Shown: positions 1 to 10,169 of the stretch, piece by piece
How positions within the stretch are numbered: the first letter of the stretch is position 1
Layout of the letters: every line of letters starts with the position of its first letter
NCBI GenBank assembly: GCA_008711295.1
Contig: VUYV01000003.1
Span: 4,001,837-4,065,836, forward strand
Reading direction: 5' to 3'
Origin: Anarhynchus alexandrinus
Taxonomy: Eukaryota; Chordata; Aves; Charadriiformes; Charadriidae
DNA: 64,000 nt
Translations under genes and position numbers: made by a program
The notes under the pieces: model-generated
The model's database searches: none
The model's input: only the letters and a program-made list of their open reading frames with translations
Told to the model about the DNA's origin: nothing

Positions 1-1
1 C

Positions 2-184
2 TGTGTGGACATTCCCCGCAGAGCCAGTCTGTTCTTCACCTCCCCAAGAGAGAAGGCATCCCCCAGCCCCGGGCAGCTGGTGCAGATGTCGCCTATGCTT
101 ATGAGCACAGTGCCGTCTACCCAATACAAACCCATCATTTTTGAGGTGACTGCAGCCGTTCAGGAGCAAAACCTTTGGTTATGA
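2..184 (+). CDS. Possible partial coding exon at left edge
   Basis: Frame 2 is open from the first base to a TGA at 182-184, giving 60 codons with a protein-like composition (Pro/Ser/Thr-rich in the first half, then a run containing QYKPIIFEVTAAVQEQ). The stretch is richer in G+C than the next several kilobases, which fits the end of a host gene entering from the left. A GAG/gtgact sequence at 143-151 could be a splice donor instead, ending the exon at 145. Frame 1 is also open for about 47 codons, so the reading frame is not certain. I do not recognise the protein and the upstream splice site lies outside the window. It could be noncoding. Confidence 0.25.
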   Translation, partial: CVDIPRRASLFFTSPREKASPSPGQLVQMSPMLMSTVPSTQYKPIIFEVTAAVQEQNLWL

Positions 185-333
185 TAGCCTGCTCTGTGAA
201 AACTGCAGCTCAGGCCTCAGTATAGGTTAAAAAGATACTCCAATGCCAGATGTTAACATGAATTATGCTACAGTATAAGTCTATGGTTTGTCCACATCTC
301 AACACTAAATGAACTCTGCTAGCCTCATTTAAA

Positions 334-425
334 AAACAAACAAAAAAAACCCTAAAAACCCAAATCCCCCTCACAAAGCAAAACCAAAAAAAACCCCACA
401 AACTAAACCCAAAACACAACCTGTG
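334..425 (+). repeat. A/C-rich low-complexity tract
   Basis: About 90 bases made almost only of A runs separated by C runs (AAACAAAC, AAAACCCTAAAAACCC and similar). It encodes a meaningless Phe/Trp-rich frame on the minus strand. It is one of about a dozen similar tracts in the window. Confidence 0.85.
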
Positions 426-434
426 CCAAAACAG

Positions 435-780
435 AACTGGAAAATGTTCAGAGAAAGGCAACAAAGATAATTAGGTGAAAAGGCTCTGTTTGAGAGACAG
501 ACAGTATGGAATGGGTTAGGAGTCACTGACTTGAAAGGATACTAAGCTGGGAGGTCTACAAAACCATAAGTGTAAGGGAAAGGTCTCACAGAGACATAGC
601 TCAGTTGTTGATCAGTTATTCCAACGTGAGAATGATATGCCAGCAAATGAAGCTCTTTGGAGCCAGTGTCAAAACAAGCCAGGTTTTTTCACCGTGATAG
701 TGGATTTCTGATCTCCTTAACAAATAATTGTGATGATGCTGCAAGTTCAAAGGGAAATCAGACAAGTATTTGAAAGAGAA
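435..780 (+). repeat. Very old CR1-like LINE fragment (ORF2 3' part)
   Basis: Although badly decayed, landmarks of the C-terminal part of CR1 ORF2 appear in the right order. These are a 'ttcagagaaaggcaacaaag' block (RRAT region), a GAGGTCTACAAAACCATAA-like block near 550 (the block before the small-domain repeat region), and near 700-780 blocks matching 'aactccttgccagaggatgt' and 'ttcaaaaaagaactagataa' type sequence. No frame is open. It resembles the ancient CR1/L3-type lineage shared with reptiles more than the young bird subfamilies. The alignment was done by eye against remembered consensus, so the boundaries are approximate. Confidence 0.6.
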
Positions 781-789
781 GGCCTTTGA

Positions 790-3700
790 AAAGTAAAGAA
801 AACCCCAACAAGCTCAGGACACACTCAGATCTGAAAAGAAGTTGGGAAACTGGGAGTGTGTGTGAGGAAAATGTTACTGTTTTTTCCTTTTTATTTGTTC
901 ATTGGCATCTGTTTGTGGTGACTCTTGGTGAGAATATAATGGGCTAGAAAGACTGATCTGAGCAAGGATGTTTCTGGATTTCCATTTCAGCTGGTTAACA
1001 CACCTCAGCACAGTTCAGAGTAGACTGGGTCATTCTGGGACAGCACAGTTGGTTTACAGGAGCAGAAGACACAACCTTGTCACCAGGTATGCCACACGTA
1101 GTTTGTACACTTTGTTACCTTCCAACATCTGCCTCTGAGAATATCTTTCTCTACTCTGCAATATGGTTGGAGCCAAAATGCTTGGCTGAATCCCATCTAG
1201 TGATATGGTAAACACTGCTTAAATGACTGCATCCGTTGCCTACTTCTGCAAAGGACTCATTTAGCAACCTCCCTTTCAAGGACAGTGAAATACTGCAGGC
1301 AAGTCTGCATATATGTCCTTCCCAGAAATGAACCTGGGCTGTGTACGAGGATGATGGTAGGGAGTTTGTCTCGCACAGAGCATATACTGCAAATAAATCT
1401 GCATCCCAGACATCTTCAGAGCATCAAAATTCTGTTGCTGTTACGACTTTTACAATGTAAGGACATTAAAATACCTAAAAAGTTAAAGTTAAGGTAGTAT
1501 CTCAGTGTCACTGTTTTTGAACCACTATGTCAAACTCCCTGTAGATTCAACATCACTGTGCTGTACAACTGGTAAGACAGACAGACACACTTCTGTCCAT
1601 TCATCACTGCTTGTCTTCCATGTGCATGACTAGAGGGAAAAAGAAATTCTTTGTCTTGAGAAATCGCCTTAGCTCCAGAAGCTGAATGTTAATCCTTTCT
1701 CCCTTGACTCAGCTGAATTCAGATAGCTGATGCGGTGAAGCTCAAATATATCTAACCAGGGAGAGCTCCCAAACCTGCTTTAGAATGGCTTCAAGTCCCT
1801 ATAGGGGAGTAGGCATCCGAGTACTGGGCACACCCACTAACACCCAGAAGATAAAACAGCCTATTTTCTCCCCATCTTGTCTTGGAAGTTTTAATTTGTG
1901 CTTAGTGAGAGACCAGTGATGAAAGATTAGGCACAGTTTTTTGTAGCAGTAGCTAATAGTAATTTTTTTTTTTCTAGCAATAAACTCAACTGATATCATC
2001 CAACCAAACCATATAGATTGCTGCACATTATGGTAAAATAAACTTACTGCAAAGTCTAACTGCTGACTGCCATAAATACTACAATAAGTTTACACCCATA
2101 CAAGGTACAGCCTCTATAACACATAGGAACTTTTCTGAGAACTTACTTATAAACTACAACTCTATATTACCTTTACACTAGCATGAGGACAGGCCATTCA
2201 CTAATCCTGTCCATAAGAAATTCCTCAGGGTGCCCTTGGGAACAACCTCCAGGAACAATTTGGATCCGGCCTTCATATTTCAAGATACTCCAGGTAAATA
2301 TCCTTAACCACTGCTTTAGATCTAGCAGTATCAGCTTTGAATGAATCACTGGTCCACGCAGTAGCACAATGCTCCCATGAAAATCTTGTCAAGTTATTCG
2401 TATGTAGGGAATGAATTGGTGTACAGCACGTGGTCACAAGCAATGTGCCTTTAAAAAGATATAAAAAAACAAATGCCGTAAAACATTTTTCTGTAGTATG
2501 ATTTTAAACATCTTTGTATGCTTGCAAATGTAAGACAAAGATGGAAGATAGTATCAAATTCATCAAGTTAATTGTAGCAATAAAAATCCTACATAAAGAC
2601 CAGAAAAAACGGGATTTTTTGACGTTTCGGGTCTCGTCATCTCAAAAAGCACAATAGGAAGATATAATGATCCTAAAATAACATTTGCCATATTTGAAAC
2701 ATCTGCTCCAGTCTGCACTTATAATTCTCCCGTGTTTTCATCATTTCCTTCCATCTTATCATATATTACTCAAAACAATATAAAACCAGAGCTTTTCTAA
2801 GTTTTCAAGGCAATGGGAAGGAGGAACAGACATACACATATCTCTGCGCCCACCCATAGAAATTAAAATATGCTACAGATAGCAAAGTTTACCACTTAGG
2901 CTGTTTCTTTATAGTGTCTCTACTCTCAACTCAAAACCGTTTCAGACCTTCCACTCCCTCTAAAGACATTTCTTGGGATCCTGCTGAGAACTCACATAAA
3001 AGTTAGACTTAAATAACACCAACAGGAACAAACAATGAAATGAAAAGCACACCTTCAGATGCTCATACATTGCCATTGTGTTTTGACACCGTGTCTCTGA
3101 CAAAATGTATTAAATTACCATGATAACGTATTAGACTCTGTCTATGACGAGGGGAAGGAGGATGATTATGTTTTAAAGGTATTTGGAAGACATTTCCAGG
3201 CTCATTTTGGGATTATTTCTTTATAGGAAATTAATAGATAGCATGCACTAGTTTTGTCTGTAAGGTAAATGATTGGATTCTGCAACTGTGAAAATACTGG
3301 GTCTGCTTTGTATACAAACACTGTACAATCCAAAGCAGAAATGTGACAAAAGAAAAAAGGCATCCCAACAATTAGAGACAGCGCTATAAGCAAAATAGCT
3401 AACTCAGAAAATCCTTTGATTTCAACTGAACTATGCTACTCTGTACAACTGTTGTTAGAGCTGTGGATCTAATTATACTCTAAAATACAATGGTGAATCA
3501 GGAACTTAAGACAGCTACATTATTCCAGGCGTGGTAAGAGAGAGGCGCAGTAGTCATAGTGCTGTGTACACTGTGATATTCCTTCATATAACAGATTGGT
3601 GATATCTTTTAANATTTTTATCATCTAAGAACCCGATTTCAAAGAAAGAAGCAGACTAAGATCACTGGCAGTGCAACAAGCTTACCAGGTAACTAATACA

Positions 3701-6700
3701 GAATTAGACTAAATACCAAGTGATAGCTTGTATCACAGCAAAGTGACAGCAACAAATTAATATCATCAGGACTAGAAACTTTTTTTTTTAAAAGACTGAA
3801 ATATTGGAAATTAACATTTGAATAATTTCTTTAAAAATTAAAACACCTAATACCTAAATCTCCAAATTAGTGTTACAGTATTTTTACCCATTACTTGCTG
3901 CGTTAATGACAATTTAAAAATTTTAATTTATATTTTTGTATGCGTGTGTTTTCATTACTGACACTTTAAACAACCAGGATACCTGAGATCACAGTCTGGG
4001 TACTGAGATCTGTATTCTGGTAAACCCAGCCATGCCACCAGCTACATCATGTGCCTTTAGGGGTTTAGGTTTTGGGTTTGTTTTTTTTTTTTTTTTAATG
4101 GAGGGAGATATGTCAGTCACTCACTTCGAACAAGTGAAAAGCATTAATTATTTTTCTGACAAATTTTGCAACAGCATTGTAAAACATTTATGGCAAAAAT
4201 TTTGTTTCTTTATTCTAACAGAAGGGTAAACCCCAATGTGACTTGTTTGGCCAATCAAGACTAAGTAACAGTCAAAACAGAAGCAGATGAAAGGTAGCAT
4301 TGACTATTAATCACGTAAAATAAATGCTTTCTTGGACAATGAACTACTCTCAAAAAACAAACAGAAGTCAATTTACTTTGAGATATTCCTAAGAGACAAA
4401 ATAGAGGAATTTGTATGATAAATTATTCATCATAGCTTATTCACACAATTTTAATTATGATACTCTTCCTATAACAGTCTAAACACAGAAAAGCTCCGGG
4501 GACTCAAAGGCTCAAGACCATTGATTGTAGGATACAGAGTTTTCACCTTTATATTGACGGTATGTATGGGGACTGAATTCAATGAGTAAAAGCCAGTATC
4601 ACCTAGTAATCTTTATGGTTCATGGAAAAAGAGCAGGTGATGAAGAAAAGGAATTAGCAAGCCAGGGATATCTCCCAAGAGCTGCTGAGGGATTTCAGAG
4701 GCAATTAAAAGTATTCAGCCTTTTACAGGGTATGGCCCCAAGGGCTGTAACAGAAGCGATGACAAATGGCTGTTTCAGTCAGCAGGACTGAGAAGATGAG
4801 GAGATGCATGGACTTCTGAATACCACAGTGGTCCCTGCTGGTTAGAGAGTGAAACATGGATGCAGTGACTTCTCTGCCACTGTCATGCTGTCCTCATTGT
4901 AAGGTGAAAAAGATGACAGTTTCCAGGAGCTGAAGGGGCTGTGCTCTTCACAGGGAATGAATAAGAGTCCATGCCTTCTTAAGAGCAGAATAACCTCAGC
5001 ACCAGTCAAAAGCTTTATAGTCTCACATCAGTCACAACACATTTCACGAATTCTGGCTCAAAGCACTAGCCTTGACTGAATTAAAAATAATAATAAAAAC
5101 ATTGCAGTAAACGTGAAAACTGCTGAAACCATCATAACCAGATCACTGTATCCCTCTTATACTTTCTGTAATGAGATTTTCTTCCTTGCTTTAAGAAGTG
5201 ATCCAAGACTTGTGCATGAGAGCAACTGACAGGAAGCGCGAGAAAAGAGAAGTTAAGCCCCAAAAGAGCACTGTCAAGATACTTTTTCTTCTTTTAAGCA
5301 TCAGAATGAAGATTAAAAAAAAATTAAGATTGTGAGAGCATATTCTGAGAACAACAACAAAAAAACCTTACCAAACCTCCCTATTTTCAAGTGCTTGCTT
5401 TCCTTGTAGAAATCTCTTTCATTTTTAGTTTGTGAAAAAATAATTAAAAAAAAAAAATATCCCCCAAAACCAAACCTACCCACCTTACACAAGCAGCAGT
5501 ACTTTAAGTGTGATTTTGGGGTGTGTGCATGATTCACTTCACTTCATTATGTCTGACAAGAGTCTAGGAGAGTGAAAAATGTATCTATAATCATGGAAAA
5601 TATATCTATAATCACAGATATAAATTTGTGGTCCACATTTATATTACCCTGACTCTACCTGCAGCATACAGCCACCTTCAGTGAAAACTCACTTTTCCAT
5701 GCTACAGCAGAGGTTGAGGTAACAACATAGCCTCATCACTGAAATCCTCAGACAAGTTTCTTTTTCTTGTTCTGTACTTCAAAGGACCCCCTCTTTCCCA
5801 GAGCACTGTCATAAAGTACTTATGTGCAGCACAGATTAGACAGATTCAAATGCGGTGCAAATGGGAATAGGATAAACAAGAAACTATTGCAGAGGCATCT
5901 GACTCTTACAAGTTCTGGAAGCTGCAGGATACAAGCCAAAGTCAAAGAGAGAGGGAGATTGATTTACCCAACCAATTATAATTTTCTTCCTAAGTAAAGT
6001 TTTCACAGATAATAGTTTTTCATTAATTAACTAGATGTTGGCAAGACAACGATGCTAACTCAGGGTCAGATAGGACATGACCCTCAGAAAGTCCTGAAGG
6101 AAACAGATAGTATGAAGTCTTCTCTGTCTGAAAGCTTTTCTGAGGAATCCTCTCCACCTCTACTCCGTTTGCTTAAGGCCACTGGCATTGAGTGGAAGGA
6201 GAGGTCAAATAGTGCCGTGGCTGCATCCTATTCTGCCCCAAATGCTCTATTACCTAGTAACGCCTACGTGTCAGAAAAGACATTAGATGGCTGTGTTGGG
6301 AAGTGCCTTGGTACCTCAACCTTAGCAATGCTAGGGGCCTGCTGTTCGCAGTGCTGCGCCTTTCCACCCAAGCTGCACTGGCAGTGCCTCCCAGAGCCCC
6401 CATCGTGTTATTTTCCCTTACTGCAGCTGTCATGGTGCTGCTGGTCTCATGCCTTCCATCGGCAAAGCCCAGTAGTGCTGTTGTGGCAGGTATGGACCCT
6501 GCTAGTACATCTTTGTGTATGTGAATCTACTTCAACACCCTGTGTTACACAGCTGTCAGGCTGCCAAAACAGTCTGTGAAGCCCCTAAAAACTTGCAGGC
6601 ATTTTAAATGAAGCAGATTTTGTTTTCATACAATGGCTCCCCCCTTGCCCTCCCCCCTTCCAAAAAACACCCCTCCACCTTATAATTTCCAAGCCATAAT

Positions 6701-8550
6701 CTTTTGTTGAATTCCTCTTTACCCACTATTAAATGCATAGCTTCTGTGAAATGAGGAAGGAGAGCTTCAGAAAGAATTGTAGATAAAGTCAATCCCTTGG
6801 GATGAGATAGCATGAACCACTACAAGCCTCTCCAGTGGTACATCCAGGGCTTCACTGGCAAAACATGTTTTTTGTTTCAGATCTCCTGGAAGTACTATGT
6901 CAGATGAAAATGTCTTTTTGACATAGGAATTTAATCTCAGCTCTCATTGTACTAAATTGCTGCCTTTCCAATTCACCTCTGGACACTTACGCTACTGTTC
7001 CTCCAAGCACAACAGCTGTAATTGGGCGGCTAAGACTGTATACACAACATGGAGCAGACGCATGTTAACAACCTTCTCTGACTATCTTCTCTCTGCAGTA
7101 AAGAGTAAAATTTGATTTGCATTTGGAGGTGACCTGACTGGGTCACAGAATGCTGCAAACGCACAGCCAATGCATTGTTCCTGCACACGGATCTTCTCTT
7201 GCCTCTTTAGCAAAGGTACACTTTGATTCCTGGAATTCCAGCTGCATAAGCAGTGTCCTGTTGATGTAGGCTCTCAAGTGGTGCTCCTGAAGGGGAAATA
7301 GCTACCTCCTGCGCTCAAGGCAGCAGAACCACCAACCATTTTTGGAGCCCTTTGCTAAGTGCCTGCTTCCTCCTCTCAAGGGTGCATTATTCCCAGAGTA
7401 CTGTACAATCAAGGTAGCTGTTGGGACAATTCTTTCCATTCTCCAGTGCATCTTAGAGTAACTGTCTCCTGCTGTATAAACTTCTGCCCTAGTGCTGGTG
7501 AACAGGCCAGTGCATGTAGGAGCTGAAGACAAAGAAGGCAGTTATAAAATAGATGGGGAAAATATCACAAGCTGGCATTCACAGCACTGGAAAGCGGCAT
7601 GAAGACAAATATTCTGAGACAGGTTTACAAAGACTCAAGCTTTTTTTATGCAAAGCAAGTTGACAGTCCGGGCTAGTATATAAATTATTTTATGTGGAAA
7701 ATAAGGAACATTAAAAATCCACACTATATATTTGTGAGCAATGGTCAATTAAGATTAGTACTACCAATAAAGCGAGCCGTTTGTATAGGTTATTTGGTAG
7801 ATTCTAGATTTGACTGGTCACACCATTTCAACTATGTTGATTTCTTTGATATTTCTCTACTTTAATTAGCATAGCAACAGCAGAATTAGAGTCTTTACCT
7901 TTTATTTCCAGTGGAAAAAAACAGGAGGCTCGGGTGACTATTGAGTGCAAGATACAGTCAGTAAAACTCTTAGATTTTTGTCAATGGCCTTCCCTAAGGC
8001 CCATATCACTATGTGACACTTTTCCAAGATTTACTCTGATTTTCCATAGTATTTATTGCTTCCATTCACTTTTAATACATTTAATTAGCAAAAGATGCAA
8101 CCTTTTTAGAGAACGTGATCCACTGGTTCTGCTGTTCTCAGTCAGTAGTGATCAGCCTCTGCTGCTGTATAACCTCATTTTAAGCCTGCTTCTGCTCTTT
8201 CTCTTCAAACTCCTTGTCTGATCTCTGGAAGCTTGAACACCCAATCCCCTGCTTCTCCATACATTTCTCCTCAATCCCAGCAAGTCCTTTTTTCTCCTGT
8301 TGTCCTACAAAGCAACACAGCAGTCTGTCTGAGTACAAAAAGAAGAGGTGTTCCTCTGCAAGTGAGAGCTTTGTGTCCTCAGACATGCTGGTATTTGGGC
8401 AGCCATAGCTGAACAGGGTACCACAAAGCCCATGCAGGAGAAGATCTGATTCAAGTTCCACAGCAACTGCAAATAACTTCACTCTACTTCATTACAGTTT
8501 TGCTGAAGCCAAAACTAAGCTTAATGTATACAGACTAGCCTATATATATA
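790..8550. other. AT-rich DNA without recognisable genes
   Basis: About 7.8 kb of unique-looking AT-rich sequence. All open frames are under 100 codons except a 175-codon frame at 6052-6579. That frame lies in a locally GC-richer patch, has a Cys/Trp-rich second half and matches nothing I know. On a uniform-composition estimate, about one frame this long is expected by chance in 64 kb on both strands. It also holds a G/T tract at 4057-4096, an A/C tract at 5446-5483, a single N at 3613 and an odd CpG-containing patch at 2606-2648. Confidence 0.7.
2606..2648. other. CpG-containing hairpin-like patch of unknown origin
   Basis: In a CpG-poor region this 43-bp patch carries four CpGs. It has A6-cggga-T6 at its left side, able to form a small hairpin, followed by GACGTTTCGGGTCTCGTC. 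On the minus strand it reads TGACGAGACCCGAAAC, reminiscent of a hammerhead-ribozyme core (CUGANGA...GAAAC). The essential first C of that core is A here, and I cannot find good flanking stems. Confidence 0.35.
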
Positions 8551-8556
8551 TTATAC
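8541..8556. repeat. (TA)n microsatellite at CR1 edge
   Basis: TATATATATATTATAC directly beside the left edge of the inverted CR1 piece. It could be part of the insertion target or pre-existing simple repeat. Confidence 0.7.
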
Positions 8557-8557
8557 A

Positions 8558-9018
8558 GTGAGGGGTTCAAAAGTGAACACAGTACTCGAGGTGGGACCTT
8601 ACCAGTGCTGAGTACAAGGGAACAATCACTTCCCTAGTCCTGCTCACCACACCATTCCTGATACAGGCCAGGATGCCATTGGCCTTCTTGGCCACCTGGG
8701 CACACTGCTGGCTCATATTCAGCCAGCTGTGGACCAATACTCCCAGGTCCTTTTCTGCCTGGCATCTTTCCAGCCACTCTTCCCCAAGCATGTAGCGTTG
8801 TATGGGGTTATTGTGACCCAAGTGCAGGACTCGACACTTGGCCTTGTGGAACTTCATGCCATTGGCCTCAGCCCATTGATCCAGCCTGTCAAGATCTCTC
8901 TGTAAAGCCATCCTACCCTCAAGCAGGTTGACACTCCTGCATAACTTAGTGTCATCTGCAAACTTACTGAGGGTGCAGTCAATCCCCTGGTCCAGGTCAT
9001 TGATAAGGATATTAGAAA
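8558..9018 (-). pseudogene. CR1 LINE ORF2 fragment, inverted 5' segment
   Basis: On the minus strand this encodes part of CR1 ORF2 reverse transcriptase and the following domain. It contains an FADD catalytic box within the SKFADDTKL context (about 8950-8965). Then follow [20 protein letters not shown], a CRVLHLG block, [27 protein letters not shown] and [19 protein letters not shown]. The frame is open over 8567-8911 and degrades beyond. The segment stops at 8558, after the motif that precedes the WAP block. It abuts at about 9019-9022 a + strand CR1 3' end that starts about 60 codons further downstream in the element, the geometry expected if both came from one insertion. It is a dead fragment: no endonuclease, no ORF1. 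Confidence 0.92.
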
Positions 9019-9019
9019 T

Positions 9020-9338
9020 CTGAAAGGAGGTTGTAGAGAGATGGGGATTGACCTCTTCTCACTAGTAACAAATGATAGGACAAGAGGAAATGGCCTCAAG
9101 TTATGCCAGGGGAGGTTTAGATTGGATATTAGGAAAAATTTCTTCACAGAAAGAGTTGTCAAGCATTGGAAGAGGCTGCCCAGGGAAGTGGTGGAGTCGC
9201 CATCATTGGAGGTATTTAAAAGACAAGTAGACGTGGTGCTTAGGGACATGGTTTAGTGGTGGTTTTGGCAGTGTTCGGTTGATGGTTTGGCTTGATCTTA
9301 AAGGCCCCTTCCAGCCTAGACAATTCTATGATTCTATA
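9020..9338 (+). pseudogene. CR1 LINE 3' end (ORF2 C-terminus and 3' UTR)
   Basis: The + strand frame 9041-9256 encodes the extreme C-terminus of CR1 ORF2 ([12 protein letters not shown] block, then [34 protein letters not shown]) and ends in TAG at about 9254-9256. The short 3' UTR follows, containing CTTGATCTTAAAGGCCCCTTCCAG and a tail with two ATTCTATG units ending near 9338. The homology begins at about 9022 (KGGC block). This is an ordinary 5'-truncated CR1 end, except that its upstream neighbour is the inverted piece of the same element. Confidence 0.93.
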
Positions 9339-9629
9339 CTAGACTGAGGATAATGTCACAGAATACTGCATATAAGTCCACTTGGGGTAATATATCTAGA
9401 GACTCAACTGTGCCTGAATACTTAAGTGTTGCTGAGAAGGATACTCCCAATACTGAAGAATAGTTTTTATACTTGTGTACTTTATAACAGTTCTCTCAGT
9501 CTGCCTTTGTGCTAAGTGTCCATAATAAATTGAAGAAAAACATAAATTCAGATGAGAGGCTTTGATCACTCAAAAGAACAGAATGATGACAAGCATGTGA
9601 ATTTTCAACTGCACCTGGATTGCAACATG

Positions 9630-10165
9630 CCTTCAAGCCACCGATGGAAGCACTGCAGGTGTCAGGGCCCTGAGTACACCCCCACTCCTAGAGATGTGGC
9701 TGCCGGGGCTCAGGGCCACCTCAGAGCCAGCGCAGCCACAGGCTGTCACCTTCCTGCGGTGACCTGGGACAGGGCCCTCCCAGTCAGTGGTGCAGGACAG
9801 GTCTCAGCTGGGGCTGATCCCCTGCCCACTGGGACAGCTTTTATGCTGAGCTTCTGCCATTTGGCCCTCACCCAAGCTATATCTCCAACCATATCACAGC
9901 CCTGCTTGGGCATGGCCATGGGAGCTGTTGATCTGGACCCTGACCCACAGGCTGACATCTCAGCCTGGCCTCATCCCTGCTGTACCACTTTGGACTTGCA
10001 TAAGTGATGAATGGACTGTATCTGACCCTGGTTACCCTCGCTGGGCCTAGATCCTGCTCCATCCCTGACAGGATAGTGGGGTGGACCCTGGCTGGAGAGG
10101 TCCCTGCCCTGCTGACCCAAGCGTCCACCATGGCTCCTGGCACCCTGACAGCATGCTGGATTAAA
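9630..10165. repeat. GC-rich island 1, candidate unclassified dispersed repeat
   Basis: About 530 bp of GC-rich but rather CpG-poor sequence with sharp borders against AT-rich DNA on both sides. It yields overlapping open frames on both strands (151 codons at 9552-10007 on +, 88 codons at 9877-10143 on -), as GC-rich DNA tends to. Neither has recognisable domains. A TE-derived piece such as an old LTR or a GC-rich unclassified avian repeat is my preferred reading. A short noncoding exon or an unknown gene fragment is possible. Confidence 0.45.
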
Positions 10166-10169
10166 ACAG

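Noticed and set aside
334..425. Interstitial telomeric repeat
   Set aside because: The units vary (AAACCC, AAAACC, AAAAACCC) and no CCCTAA array is present.
2606..2648. Functional hammerhead ribozyme
   Set aside because: The invariant C at the start of CUGANGA is replaced by A and flanking stems do not pair well.
6052..6579. 175-codon plus-strand frame, longest outside CR1
   Set aside because: No domain, Cys/Trp-rich second half and a second frame open over the same DNA. About one frame this long is expected by chance in 64 kb at even composition.
9552..10143. Coding gene in GC-rich island 1 (151 and 88 codon frames)
   Set aside because: Frames on both strands overlap, as expected for GC-rich DNA, with no domain and no continuation into neighbouring exons.
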